A DNA stretch of 64,000 nt from Bacillota bacterium (GCA_018725565.1 QLUR01000001.1:124001-188000), one strand, 5' to 3'. Shown: positions 10,393 to 18,868, counted from the first letter of the stretch. The notes: generated by a model from the letters alone, not told the origin. Program-made: numbers and translations.

Positions 10393-11709
10393 TTGAACTA
10401 CCAAGAAGCGCTGGCCTGGATCCACAGCCTGTACCGCTTTGGTTCCAAGCCCGGACTGGAGCGGATTGCGGACCTTCTTAAACGACTGGGAGACCCGCAT
10501 CAGCTGCTGCGCTCTGCACATATTACCGGAACGAACGGCAAAGGCTCGACGGCCGCTTTTTTGGCGGCTCTGTTGTCAGCCCACGGTTTGCGTGTGGGCC
10601 TGTATACATCGCCGTACCTGGAATCGTTTACCAATCGCATGGCTGTAGACGGACGTGACGTGGCAGAGGACGAGCTGGTCGACCTGGTGAAAAAGGTGCG
10701 GCCGCACGTGGCTGAAATTGCCGATTCCGCTTTCGGGCAGCCTACGGAGTTTGAGGTCATCACAGCCATGGCTTTTGACTATTTTGCCGCATGCTTGCCG
10801 GACTGGGTCGTGGTGGAAGTGGGGCTAGGCGGCCGGTTGGATGCCACTAACGTAATTATGCCGGAGGTAGCGGTAATTACTAATATTGGCTTGGAGCATA
10901 CTCAGGTCTTGGGCGATACGGTCGAGCAGATCGCTTTTGAGAAAGCCGGAATTATCAAACAGGGAGTCCCTGTGGTTACCGCGGCGGACAAGCCGGAAGC
11001 GCTTGCCGTACTGGAAAAGACGGCGAGGAAGCGGGGGAGCCGGTTGCTGGCCGTAGGCCGTGAAGTACAGATCGAAAGTGCCGGGACAACGCTGGACGGT
11101 CAGATTTTTAATTACCAGAGTCCTTGGCGGGAACTGAAGGGTTTAAGTATCGGGCTGCTGGGCCGTCACCAGTTGGTCAACGCCGCCAGTGCGCTGGCGG
11201 CGTTGGAATGCCTGCCGTCTGTCCCCATTAGTGAAGCGGCTGTCCGGAGAGGGTTGGCTGCCGCCCGCTGGCCGGGCCGTCTGGAGATTTATTCCCGTAA
11301 CCCGCTGGTGCTGGTGGATGGTGCCCATAACGTGGATGGGGCGTTAGCCTTGCGCCGGGCTTTAACGGAATTGCTTGATGGTCGGAAACTGTACCTGGTT
11401 CTTGGCATCCTGGCTGACAAGGCGGTGGAGGAAATGCTTTCCCTGCTGGCCCCACTTGCTACCGCCGGCCTGCTGGCAACCCGCCCGGACAACGTGCGGG
11501 CTGCCGATCCTTATGTTGTGGCGGAACTGGCCCGCGCCTATACGAGGGCAACTGTCCAGGTGACGCCAAATGTTCCCGCAGCGCTGGAAGCGGCGCTCTC
11601 CGCCGCCAAACCGGAGGAAGCGGTTTGCGTGGCCGGTTCTTTGTATACTGTCAGCGAAGCCTGTGCAGTATTGCGCAAGGTCTTTGACAAAAGCCGGCCG
11701 CTATTTTAA
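10393..11709 (+). CDS. folC: Bifunctional folylpolyglutamate / dihydrofolate synthase
   Basis: Mur-ligase-family enzyme that adds glutamates to folate and in many bacteria also makes dihydrofolate. The 438-residue protein has the N-terminal ATP-binding HITGTNGKGSTAAFL motif, the GLGGRLDATNVI stretch and the C-terminal DGAHNVDGALALRRAL region. TTG 10393 is preceded by AGGGGTGA. The valS-folC order is conserved in many Bacillota. A 106-base A+T-richer gap follows before the rnf operon. Confidence 0.95.
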   Translation: MNYQEALAWIHSLYRFGSKPGLERIADLLKRLGDPHQLLRSAHITGTNGKGSTAAFLAALLSAHGLRVGLYTSPYLESFTNRMAVDGRDVAEDELVDLVKKVRPHVAEIADSAFGQPTEFEVITAMAFDYFAACLPDWVVVEVGLGGRLDATNVIMPEVAVITNIGLEHTQVLGDTVEQIAFEKAGIIKQGVPVVTAADKPEALAVLEKTARKRGSRLLAVGREVQIESAGTTLDGQIFNYQSPWRELKGLSIGLLGRHQLVNAASALAALECLPSVPISEAAVRRGLAAARWPGRLEIYSRNPLVLVDGAHNVDGALALRRALTELLDGRKLYLVLGILADKAVEEMLSLLAPLATAGLLATRPDNVRAADPYVVAELARAYTRATVQVTPNVPAALEAALSAAKPEEAVCVAGSLYTVSEACAVLRKVFDKSRPLF

Positions 11710-11815
11710 ATGTGAGAAGTGTAACAGATGAAAGCGAATTAGGCAGGATTTATGCAAAATATCACGAAGATTTTAAAGTTGCCATTATCAAATGTTTTAG
11801 AGGGGTGAGTTAAGC

Positions 11816-13141
11816 TTGAGTTTTAAAACGTTCAGGGGAGGTGTCCATCCCGGGCATTACAAGAATGCGACGGAAAAAATGCCCGTGGTGCCGGCTCGCT
11901 TGCCGGCAGTGGCGATCATCCCTATGGCGCAGCATATCGGTGCGCCATGTGAGCCCTTGGTTGCTGTCGGCGATGAGGTAAAAACGGGGCAGAAAGTTGG
12001 TGACAGTCAAGCCTTTGTGACCGCTCCTGTCCATTCCTCTGTTTCGGGAAAGGTTGTCAAAATCGCTCCCTGCAATCATCCGTTGGGGCGCCTGGTTAAT
12101 GCAGTCTACATTAAGTCGGACGGGGAAGATACCTGGCATGAAGACGTGCGTCCGCATCCGGACTGGGAACAAGCCAGCCCCGATGAATTGAGAAAAATTG
12201 TCCGGAACGCGGGTATTGTCGGGATGGGCGGAGCCACTTTCCCGACGCATGTCAAGCTGTCACCGCCGCCGGGCGCAAAAATTGACTATTGTCTAGTTAA
12301 CGGTGCTGAGTGCGAACCGTATCTGACCTCCGACCACCGGGCCATGCTCGAACGGCCGGCTGAAATTATCACGGGTTTAAGAATTATTATGAAAGCTGTT
12401 AACGCTCCCAAAGGATATATCGGCGTGGAGGACAATAAGCCGGACGCCGTGGAGGCCATGAAAAGAGCCGCCGCAGGTCTGGCTGATGTTGAAGTTCACG
12501 CTTTGCATACCAAGTATCCGCAAGGAGCGGAAAAACAGCTGATAAAAGTTTTTACCGGCCGGGAGGTTCCTTCCGGGGGGCTGCCTTCCGCGGTTGGGTG
12601 TGTGGTGCATAATGTAGGCACCTGTATTGCCATTGCCGATGCGGTTTGTTCCGGCAAGCCTTTGATTGAAAGGATTGTCACAATTACCGGCTCAGGCATC
12701 AATGAGCCGAAAAACATGCTGGTACGTGTCGGCACACCTATGGAGGAAGTGATTGAACAGTGCGGCGGGTTTAAGCCCGATGTCCGTAAAGTCATTCTTG
12801 GCGGGCCGATGATGGGCCTGGCCCAGCCGACTGTGGAGAATTTTCCGGTGATCAAGGGCACCTCGGGTATTCTTTGTCTGACCAGCCTGGAGGTGGAGCT
12901 GCAAGCCTTCAGTCCCTGTATCAGGTGTGCGCGGTGTGTGGATGTCTGCCCGGTCAGCATCATGCCACTGTTCATCGGCTCCGCGGTGGAACAGGGACTG
13001 TACGACCGGGCCGAGTCAGCCAATGCCATGGACTGTATTGAGTGCGGCTGCTGTACTTATGTTTGTCCGTCTAAACGGCCGCTGGTCCAATGGATCCGCT
13101 TGTCCAAGGGAGATATAGCCGACAGGCGGGCTAAAAAGTAA
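11816..13141 (+). CDS. rnfC: Rnf complex subunit C (NADH-side subunit)
   Basis: RnfC is the soluble NADH/FMN- and Fe-S-containing subunit of the ferredoxin:NAD+ oxidoreductase that pumps Na+ or H+. The 441-residue protein has the SLBB-type N-terminal region (FRGGVHPGHYKN), a GMGGATFPTHVK nucleotide/FMN-binding segment and two [4Fe-4S] motifs: Cys368-371-374-378 and Cys407-410-413-417. TTG 11816 follows GAGGGGTGAG at good spacing. It leads the rnfCDGEAB run. I looked for a promoter in the 106-base leader and found none I would call. Confidence 0.95.
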   Translation: MSFKTFRGGVHPGHYKNATEKMPVVPARLPAVAIIPMAQHIGAPCEPLVAVGDEVKTGQKVGDSQAFVTAPVHSSVSGKVVKIAPCNHPLGRLVNAVYIKSDGEDTWHEDVRPHPDWEQASPDELRKIVRNAGIVGMGGATFPTHVKLSPPPGAKIDYCLVNGAECEPYLTSDHRAMLERPAEIITGLRIIMKAVNAPKGYIGVEDNKPDAVEAMKRAAAGLADVEVHALHTKYPQGAEKQLIKVFTGREVPSGGLPSAVGCVVHNVGTCIAIADAVCSGKPLIERIVTITGSGINEPKNMLVRVGTPMEEVIEQCGGFKPDVRKVILGGPMMGLAQPTVENFPVIKGTSGILCLTSLEVELQAFSPCIRCARCVDVCPVSIMPLFIGSAVEQGLYDRAESANAMDCIECGCCTYVCPSKRPLVQWIRLSKGDIADRRAKK

Positions 13142-13162
13142 TTCGACAAGGAGGGAGAAAGG

Positions 13163-14095
13163 GTGGAAGCAAAGCTCGTAGTTTCGTCTTCGCCACATCT
13201 GCGCAGGCCGGAATCAGTCCAAAGCGTTATGATTGATGTTCTGGTGGCCTTATTCCCGGCCGCTTTGGCCGGCGTGATTTTCTTCGGGTGGCGTGGCCTT
13301 CTGACCATGATGCTCGGCATGCTTGCAGCCATGGTTGCGGAGGCTGTGGTGCTGAGACAAAAAAACATTTTTGGGGACGGCAGCGCTGCTGTAACCGGTC
13401 TGCTGCTGGCCTTGACGCTGCCGCCGGCACCTCCCTGGTGGCTGGTGGTCACCGGCAGTGTGGTGGCGATTGTGATTGGCAAACAAGTTTTTGGAGGGAT
13501 CGGCAACAATATTTTTAACCCTGCTTTGGTTGGGAGAGCTGTACTGGTGGTCTCCTGGCCCGCGCATATGACGACTTGGCTGCGCCCGCTTGATTTGGCT
13601 ACAGCGGCCACGCCGCTGGCGCCCGGGGCGGAGCCAGCCAGTCTGTTCAATCTTTTTGTCGGCGCCGTCCCCGGCTCCCTTGGCGAGACGAGCGCTTTTG
13701 CCCTGTTGCTGGGGGCTGCCTGGCTTTTTTACAAGGGACTTATTGACTGGCGCATTCCTGGAGGGTATCTTGGCACAGTCTTTCTCATGGGCGCATTTTT
13801 TGACGGCACCGGCACGCTGCCGGAGATGTTCTCCAGGGGACTGTTTCACCTGTTGGCCGGCGGCGTCATGCTCGGCGCGCTGTTTATGGCCACCGACATG
13901 GTAACCTCACCGGTGACTGCCTTGGGCCGCCTGATTTTCGGAATTGGCTGCGGCCTGGTGACTATGCTGATTCGCTTGTTCGGTGCTTTCCCGGAGGGAG
14001 TTACTTTTGCCATTTTGCTGATGAACGCGCTGACCCCGCTGCTCGATAACTTGACGCTGCCCAAGAAATTCGGGGAGGTGGCAAAACTGCAATGA
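13163..14095 (+). CDS. rnfD: Rnf complex subunit D (membrane flavoprotein)
   Basis: Integral membrane subunit that carries covalently bound FMN and is thought to form part of the ion path. The 310 residues contain about eight to nine hydrophobic segments. The DLATAATPLA stretch matches the position of the flavinylation site of RnfD/NqrB, with Thr150 the likely FMN acceptor. GTG 13163 follows AAGGAGGGAG. The stop overlaps the rnfG start (ATGA). ApbE, the enzyme that attaches such flavins, is encoded about 11 kb downstream on the same strand. Confidence 0.95.
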   Translation: MEAKLVVSSSPHLRRPESVQSVMIDVLVALFPAALAGVIFFGWRGLLTMMLGMLAAMVAEAVVLRQKNIFGDGSAAVTGLLLALTLPPAPPWWLVVTGSVVAIVIGKQVFGGIGNNIFNPALVGRAVLVVSWPAHMTTWLRPLDLATAATPLAPGAEPASLFNLFVGAVPGSLGETSAFALLLGAAWLFYKGLIDWRIPGGYLGTVFLMGAFFDGTGTLPEMFSRGLFHLLAGGVMLGALFMATDMVTSPVTALGRLIFGIGCGLVTMLIRLFGAFPEGVTFAILLMNALTPLLDNLTLPKKFGEVAKLQ

Positions 14096-14622
14096 AGGAA
14101 ATCGTCAGACTGGCCATAATTTTGATGCTGATTACGGGACTGGCTGCCGGGTCGCTGGCCTACGTCAACCAGATAACCTCTCAGGTGATTGCGGAGCGCG
14201 AAGCGCAAGAAAAGATTGCTCTGATACAGAAGATTTTCCCTGAAGCGGCAAGATTCGAAGAAAAAACGATAGACGGACTGACAGCCATGCTGGCTTTGGA
14301 CGCCGCAGGCCAGGCGGTCGGGCTGCTCACGGAGGGCAGCGCTGCCGGCTACGGCGGTCCCATCACGTTTAGCCTGGCGGTGGACGGTGCAGGAAAAATT
14401 GTCAGCGTGGGCGTTACTTCCCACACGGAAACGCCCGGAATCGGCGACATAATAGCAGAGCGGTCTTTCCTGGACCAGTTTACGGGGAAAACTGCGGCCG
14501 ACCCGCTGACAGTGGGTCAGGATATCGACCATATCACCGGCGCCACCGTTTCTGTCGAGGCGATGGCGGATGGTGTCCGGCAAGTATTGCCGGCGACGGT
14601 TTCCCGTTTTTTGGGTAAATGA
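14092..14622 (+). CDS. rnfG: Rnf complex subunit G (covalent FMN-binding)
   Basis: RnfG has one N-terminal membrane anchor and an extracytoplasmic FMN-binding domain. The 176-residue protein shows an anchor at about residues 5-23 and the flavinylation motif ITGATVS with Thr152 as the acceptor, the pattern recognised by ApbE. It overlaps rnfD by 4 bases. It is followed by a 78-base spacer holding a palindromic repeat. Confidence 0.95.
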   Translation: MKEIVRLAIILMLITGLAAGSLAYVNQITSQVIAEREAQEKIALIQKIFPEAARFEEKTIDGLTAMLALDAAGQAVGLLTEGSAAGYGGPITFSLAVDGAGKIVSVGVTSHTETPGIGDIIAERSFLDQFTGKTAADPLTVGQDIDHITGATVSVEAMADGVRQVLPATVSRFLGK

Positions 14623-14646
14623 GTTGGGAGAGGGGAATTAAGAAGT

Positions 14647-14687
14647 GCCCTCACCCGGCTTCTCCCAGAGGGAGAGGGGAATTAAAG
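14647..14687 (+). repeat. Palindromic spacer repeat, copy 1 (rnfG-rnfE gap)
   Basis: This 41-base element fills the rnfG-rnfE gap and matches the element at 15302-15342 in 37 of 41 positions. Its core is an inverted repeat (CTTCTCCC / GGGAGAGG around AGA) that can fold in RNA with a G-U pair. Part of it (TGGGAGAGGGGAATTAAG) also occurs just upstream at 14625-14642, so the spacer looks built by duplication. It lies entirely between genes. Confidence 0.85.
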
Positions 14688-14700
14688 TGGAGGTGAAAAA

Positions 14701-15297
14701 ATGAGCCCGCTTAAGGCTTTATTGAACGGCTTTAAAGAAATCCCGCCCCTGCGCTTGGTGCTCGGTCTGTGCCCGGTGCTGGCCGTGTCGGCGTTTGCGG
14801 AAAACGGCTTTGGCATGGGCCTTGCCGCCACGGCGGTGCTGATCGGTTCCAACCTGGTGATCAGCGCCTTGCGCAACGTGATTCCGGATAAAATCCGCAT
14901 CCCCTGTTTTATTGTGGTAATCGCCACCTTTGTTTCCATCGTCGATATGACGCTTAATGCCTTTATGCCGGCGCTGCACGCTGAGCTAGGTATCTTTGTG
15001 CCGCTGATTGTGGTTAACTGTATTATCCTCGGGCGGGCGGAAGCGTTTGCCTCCAAAAACGGTGTCCTTAGTTCCATCGCTGACGGCATCGGCGTAGGAC
15101 TGAGCTTTACTTTTGCCCTGACATTGCTGAGCGCTATTCGAGAGCTGCTCGGCGCCGGCACTATTTTCGGAGTCAGTGTCCTTGGCGAGGCGTACCAACC
15201 GTTCAGAGTGTTCGGGTTCCCGCCCGGCGCTTTTATTGCGCTGGGCTTGATGCTGGCCTTTTATAATATGCTGGCCAAGAAATATAAACTGGGGTAG
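14701..15297 (+). CDS. rnfE: Rnf complex subunit E
   Basis: Polytopic membrane subunit of the Rnf complex, homologous to RnfA and NqrD. The 198-residue protein has about six transmembrane segments, with paired half-repeats in inverted topology known for this family. The Cys in VVNCIILGRAEAFA lies in the region that in RnfA/RnfE supplies ligands to the intramembrane iron-sulfur cluster. ATG 14701 follows GTGGAGGTGAAAAA. The usual order (E before A) holds, but spacers on both sides contain the same 41-base repeat. Confidence 0.95.
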   Translation: MSPLKALLNGFKEIPPLRLVLGLCPVLAVSAFAENGFGMGLAATAVLIGSNLVISALRNVIPDKIRIPCFIVVIATFVSIVDMTLNAFMPALHAELGIFVPLIVVNCIILGRAEAFASKNGVLSSIADGIGVGLSFTFALTLLSAIRELLGAGTIFGVSVLGEAYQPFRVFGFPPGAFIALGLMLAFYNMLAKKYKLG

Positions 15298-15301
15298 AGG
15301 C

Positions 15302-15342
15302 GCCCTTGCCCGGCCTCTCCCAGAGGGAGAAGGGAATTAAAG
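15302..15342 (+). repeat. Palindromic spacer repeat, copy 2 (rnfE-rnfA gap)
   Basis: Second copy of the 41-base element at 14647-14687, with four substitutions. The palindromic core CTCTCCC-AGA-GGGAGAAG and the tail GGGAATTAAAG are retained. It ends just before the rnfA ribosome-binding site (AGGAGG). Confidence 0.85.
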
Positions 15343-15358
15343 AAGGAGGCTGCCGGCT

Positions 15359-15934
15359 ATGGAATTGATAGCCATTATTTTCGGGGCGATCTTTATTAAT
15401 AACTTTGTGCTTTCGCGTTTCCTCGGGCTTTGCCCGTTTGTGGGCGTTTCCCGCAAGGTGGAAACAGCCCTTGGCATGAGTATGGCCGTTGTTTTTGTCA
15501 TGGGGATGACGGCCGTGGTAACCTGGCCTATCGAGCATTTCCTGCTTGTCCCCAATGACTTGCAGTACTTGCGCACGATTGTCTTTATCCTGGTCATCGC
15601 TACGCTGGTCCAGTTTGTGGAGCTGGTGGTGCGCAAAATCAGCCCCGCGCTGTACCAGGCGCTGGGTATTTTCCTGCCGCTGATTACCACCAACTGTGCC
15701 GTACTGGGCGTGGCTATCCTTAATATCACGCTGGAATACAACCTGCTGGAGTCCGTAGTGTTCAGTGTTGCAGCCGCCGTTGGCTTTGCCTTGGCACTGC
15801 TGATTATGGCCGGTATCCGCGAACGCCTGGAGTTCTCGTTTGTGCCGCTTCATTTTAAGGGGATTTCCCTGGCGCTGATTATGACCGGAATTCTTTCACT
15901 GGCTTTCTCCGGATTTAAAGGGATGTTGGAATAG
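15359..15934 (+). CDS. rnfA: Rnf complex subunit A
   Basis: Polytopic membrane subunit, homologue of RnfE and NqrE. The 191-residue protein has about six membrane segments, begins with the typical IFINNFVLSRFLGLCPFVGVS stretch (Cys near residue 25) and later has TTNCAVLGVAI; these two Cys regions are the family's conserved ligand positions. ATG 15359 follows GAAGGAGGCTGCCGGCT. rnfB follows after 14 bases. Confidence 0.96.
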   Translation: MELIAIIFGAIFINNFVLSRFLGLCPFVGVSRKVETALGMSMAVVFVMGMTAVVTWPIEHFLLVPNDLQYLRTIVFILVIATLVQFVELVVRKISPALYQALGIFLPLITTNCAVLGVAILNITLEYNLLESVVFSVAAAVGFALALLIMAGIRERLEFSFVPLHFKGISLALIMTGILSLAFSGFKGMLE

Positions 15935-15948
15935 GGAGGCGAAGAAAC

Positions 15949-16728
15949 ATGATTATCGCCATTGTCAGCCTGGGGGGCCTCGGCCTGCTCTTTGGCGGCC
16001 TGTTAGCCTTTGCGGCGCGAAAGTTCGCCGTGGAGGTAGATCCCCGGGTGGAAATGACGCAAAGTTACCTGCCGGGCGCTAACTGCGGGGTCTGCGGCTA
16101 TGCCGGGTGCGCCCAGTACGCCGAGGCGGTGGTGGCCGGCGGGGCGCCGCTTAATGCCTGTACCCCGGGCGGCTCCGAAGTGTCCAAAAATATCGCCGGG
16201 TTGCTTGGCATGGAGGCGCCTGCGGCGGAAGCCAGGCTCGTAGCGCAGCTGGTCTGTCTTGGAGACTGCGAGACGGCCAAGGACAAAGCTGTATATGACG
16301 GCTTCAGAGAATGCAAGGCGGCGTTGATGTTCGGCGGCGGCGTGAAAGCCTGCCGCTTCGGCTGCGTCGGTGAAGGCAGCTGTGTGCGCAGCTGCCCGGT
16401 GGAGGCCATCACCATGAGCAAGAACGGTTTGCCGCTGATTAACCATAAACTGTGCATCAGCTGCGGAAAATGCAAGAACGTTTGCCCGCGCCAGGTAATC
16501 GAGATGGTCAGTGCCAATATGCTCTATCATGTGCGCTGCAAGTCGCTGGACAAGGGCAAGCAGGTCCGGGATATCTGCTCCCGTGGCTGCATTGCCTGCA
16601 ACCTGTGTGCGAAAGAGTGCCCGGTCAAGGCCATTCGCCTAGAGAACAACCTGGCGATTATTGACGGCTTGATCTGTAACAACTGCGGCACCTGCGTAGA
16701 GGTTTGCCCGCAAAAGACTATTGCCTGA
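15949..16728 (+). CDS. rnfB: Rnf complex subunit B (ferredoxin-side Fe-S subunit)
   Basis: RnfB accepts electrons from ferredoxin and passes them to the membrane part. The 259-residue protein has an N-terminal membrane anchor (residues 2-20) and a CGVCGYAGC motif followed by a further Cys, typical of the RnfB-specific cluster. Several ferredoxin-type sets follow: GSCVRSCPVEAI, CISCGKCKNVCP, CIACNLCAKECP and CNNCGTCVEVCP. ATG 15949 follows AGGGAGGCGAAGAAAC. This completes rnfCDGEAB; moaC begins 14 bases downstream. Confidence 0.95.
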   Translation: MIIAIVSLGGLGLLFGGLLAFAARKFAVEVDPRVEMTQSYLPGANCGVCGYAGCAQYAEAVVAGGAPLNACTPGGSEVSKNIAGLLGMEAPAAEARLVAQLVCLGDCETAKDKAVYDGFRECKAALMFGGGVKACRFGCVGEGSCVRSCPVEAITMSKNGLPLINHKLCISCGKCKNVCPRQVIEMVSANMLYHVRCKSLDKGKQVRDICSRGCIACNLCAKECPVKAIRLENNLAIIDGLICNNCGTCVEVCPQKTIA

Positions 16729-16742
16729 CAGAGGGAGCAAAG

Positions 16743-17255
16743 ATGGAAAGGCTGACGCATCTGAACCGGGAAGGCAGGGCCAGGATGGTCGATGTTTCCG
16801 GCAAGGAGGATACGCCGCGTGAAGCGGTGGCCCGGGGGCGCGTCCAGATGCGCCCGGAAACGCTGAAACAGATTGCCGCCGGCAGCCTGGCCAAGGGTGA
16901 TGTGCTGGCCGTTGCCCAGGTTGCGGGAGTGATGGCTGCCAAGCAGACGGCACAGCTGATTCCCATGTGCCATCCACTTTTGCTGACGGCGGTGGATCTA
17001 AAATTTACCACGGACACGGCCGGGAGCGCGCTGGTGATTGAGGCTGCCGTGAAAACGGCCGGTAAAACGGGCGCGGAGATGGAAGCGCTCTTTGCCGTGG
17101 CCGTGGCGGCTCTGACCGTTTACGACATGTGCAAGGCCGTGGACAGGGAAATGGTTATCAGCCAGGTCTGCCTGCTGGAAAAGCGCGGCGGCAAATCCGG
17201 CGACTTCAGACGGAGTGAAGAGGGCGGCGAAAATGTGCATCAGGAAAGAGAATAG
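16743..17255 (+). CDS. moaC: Cyclic pyranopterin monophosphate synthase MoaC
   Basis: MoaC converts the MoaA product to cyclic pyranopterin monophosphate in molybdenum-cofactor synthesis. The 170-residue protein has the KQTAQLIPMCHPL substrate loop and the MEALFAVAVAALTVYDMCKAVD active-site helix. ATG 16743 is chosen over an earlier in-frame ATG inside rnfB because GAGGGAG precedes it and the N-terminus (MERLTHLNREGRARMVDVSGK) is canonical. No other cofactor gene is in the window, and it lies oddly between rnf and the antiporter module. Its 3' end overlaps the next gene. Confidence 0.95.
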   Translation: MERLTHLNREGRARMVDVSGKEDTPREAVARGRVQMRPETLKQIAAGSLAKGDVLAVAQVAGVMAAKQTAQLIPMCHPLLLTAVDLKFTTDTAGSALVIEAAVKTAGKTGAEMEALFAVAVAALTVYDMCKAVDREMVISQVCLLEKRGGKSGDFRRSEEGGENVHQERE

Positions 17256-17742
17256 GACTTTTTGGGCTACTTTTGGCTTGCTCCTGCTGTTTTGGCTGCT
17301 GATTACCTGGCGCCTGCACTGGCAGCACCTGTTAGTTGGGGTGATCTGTTCCTGGGCTGTTGCCATGATCAACCGCGATTTGTTGCTGCAGCCGGCGGAG
17401 CGGCCGCTGCTGCTCCTAACCACAGCCAGAAAATGGGTACAGTATTTTTGCCAGTTGTTGGCAGCCATTTTTAAAGCCAATTGGGATGTGGCCAGAATTG
17501 TGCTTAAGCCGAAGCTGGAGATTTCGCCCAGCTTCGTCAGGTACAGGACGAGGGTCGGTAAACCTTTTAACAGGCTGATACTCGGCAATTCCATTACCCT
17601 GACGCCCGGCACGCTGACGGTGGAGATTGCTGAAGACACGTACGTGGTACACGCTATTACGCGTGCCGCTGCCGAGGACTGCGCCGAATGGGAAATGATG
17701 AACAGGCTCGCCGAAATAGAGGAGGTGGAGCGGGGTGCTTGA
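17233..17742 (+). CDS. mrpE: MrpE/MnhE-type (MbhA-like) Na+/H+ antiporter subunit
   Basis: Small membrane subunit of Mrp-type cation/proton antiporters; the same family is MbhA in archaeal membrane-bound hydrogenases. About 169 residues, with two hydrophobic N-terminal segments and a cytoplasmic domain containing ILGNSITLTPGTLTVEI, the MrpE hallmark. ATG 17233 (AGAGGG eight bases upstream) is preferred to GTG 17215; either start overlaps moaC. It begins a tightly packed run of eight genes. Confidence 0.9.
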   Translation: MCIRKENRTFWATFGLLLLFWLLITWRLHWQHLLVGVICSWAVAMINRDLLLQPAERPLLLLTTARKWVQYFCQLLAAIFKANWDVARIVLKPKLEISPSFVRYRTRVGKPFNRLILGNSITLTPGTLTVEIAEDTYVVHAITRAAAEDCAEWEMMNRLAEIEEVERGA

Positions 17743-18001
17743 GACAGTATTTGTCGCTTTTGCTGTTTTGCTTTCAGCGGCTACTTTTCTTTGCCTGTTC
17801 CGCGCTGTGCTTGGCCCCTCAGCCGCTGACCGCGTGGTGGCCATCAATGTTATCGGCACCAAGGCGGTGGTCATCATTTCCCTGATTTCTTTTGCTTTTC
17901 ACCAGGAGTACTTCCTGGACGTGGCCATTGTCTACGCTTTAATCAGTTTTGTGGCTACTGTCGGGATAGCCAAGTATCTGGAAAAAGGATCCCTGGAATA
18001 G
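17735..18001 (+). CDS. mrpF: MrpF/MnhF-type (MbhB-like) antiporter subunit
   Basis: Three-helix membrane subunit of Mrp-type antiporters. The 88-residue protein has the FRAVLGPSAADRVVAINVIGTKAV motif typical of MrpF. The GTG start overlaps the mrpE stop by 8 bases and follows GGAGGTGG. The 9-base gap to mrpG indicates co-translation. Confidence 0.92.
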   Translation: MLETVFVAFAVLLSAATFLCLFRAVLGPSAADRVVAINVIGTKAVVIISLISFAFHQEYFLDVAIVYALISFVATVGIAKYLEKGSLE

Positions 18002-18010
18002 GGGGAGCTT

Positions 18011-18343
18011 ATGGAAATTTTAGTAATTATTTTTTTGCTGGCCGGGATGTTCTTTTTTGTGGTCGGGGTAGTCGGTCTGCTCAGGCTGCCTGATGTCTAT
18101 TGCCGCCTGCACGCTACCACTAAATGTGATACGCTGGGCGCCGGACTGATTCTTTTTGGCCTCGTTCTTTTTGCAGGTATTTCCGTGGACAGCGTCAAAC
18201 TGTTGCTGATAATCCTGTTTATCTGGCTGACCAACCCCACCGCCTCCCACATTATCGCCCATGCCGCTTACCGCAACAATGAACCGACTGCTGAAGGAAC
18301 CCATACGCTGGATAAGACGGAGAGGGGAGCGGCCTGTGACTGA
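18011..18343 (+). CDS. mrpG: MrpG/MnhG-type (MbhC-like) antiporter subunit
   Basis: Small three-helix Mrp subunit. The 110-residue protein contains GLLRLPDVYCRLHATTKCDTLGAGLIL, the MrpG signature, and TNPTASHIIAHAAYR. ATG 18011 follows TAGGGGGAGC. It overlaps the next gene by 8 bases. Confidence 0.92.
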   Translation: MEILVIIFLLAGMFFFVVGVVGLLRLPDVYCRLHATTKCDTLGAGLILFGLVLFAGISVDSVKLLLIILFIWLTNPTASHIIAHAAYRNNEPTAEGTHTLDKTERGAACD

Positions 18344-18575
18344 GCTGCTCCAATACCTGCTGATGTTGTTTTTGGTCGTCTGTGCCGTAGCGGTGGCCCG
18401 GATCCGTGACCTGCTGGCAGCAGTGATTATATTTGCGGCGTACAGCCTGGTAATGGCCATCCTCTGGCTGTTGCTGGCCTCTCCTGATATCGCCATTACC
18501 GAGGCGGCGCTCGGCGCCGGGGTGACGACGCTGCTGCTGCTGGCGGCTATCAGCAAGACGAGGAGGGAAGAATGA
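18336..18575 (+). CDS. MbhD-like subunit (MrpA C-terminal-type, DUF4040 family)
   Basis: A 79-residue, three-helix membrane protein resembling MbhD and the part of MrpA beyond its NuoL-like region (DLLAAVIIFAAYSLVMAILWLLLASPDIAITEAALGAG). The Glu in ITEAALGAG is a conserved membrane acid of this family. GTG 18336 is preferred over an upstream ATG because AGAGGGGA precedes it. In classical Bacillus Mrp this segment is fused into MrpA; here it is a separate gene, as in Mbh/Mbs complexes. Confidence 0.82.
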   Translation: MTELLQYLLMLFLVVCAVAVARIRDLLAAVIIFAAYSLVMAILWLLLASPDIAITEAALGAGVTTLLLLAAISKTRREE

Positions 18576-18844
18576 TGCGCAAAATCCTGATAGTCTTGTT
18601 ATTGCTGCTGATTGGTCTGGCCCTGATTGTGACCGTGCTGGAGATGCCTACCTTCGGTGAAGCAGGTAACCCAACCAACAATGAGGTGCCGGAGCGCTAC
18701 CTGGAGCGAAGCATCGAGGAAACAGGGGCGCTGAATGTAATCGCTAGCATTATTATCGATTACCGCGCGTTTGATACCTTAGGCGAGGCGACGGTCCTGT
18801 TTGTGGCCATTGCTGCTGCCTTTGCCACTCTGAAAGCAAACTGA
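18572..18844 (+). CDS. MbhE-like subunit (MrpA C-terminal-type)
   Basis: A 90-residue membrane protein with an N-terminal helix, a loop (PTFGEAGNPTNNEVPERYLERSIEETGALNVIASIIIDYRAFDTLGEATVLFVA) and a C-terminal helix. NVIASIIIDYRAFDTLGEATVL is the hallmark shared by MbhE and the MrpA C-terminus. ATG 18572 overlaps the preceding stop by 4 bases. It too is unfused, matching the Mbh arrangement. Confidence 0.85.
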   Translation: MMRKILIVLLLLLIGLALIVTVLEMPTFGEAGNPTNNEVPERYLERSIEETGALNVIASIIIDYRAFDTLGEATVLFVAIAAAFATLKAN

Positions 18845-18868
18845 AGCCATAAGACACGGGGTGATTTT

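Noticed and set aside
11710-11815. Promoter for the rnf operon in the folC-rnfC gap.
   Set aside because: Several A+T-rich hexamers exist but none has both boxes at acceptable spacing; left uncalled.
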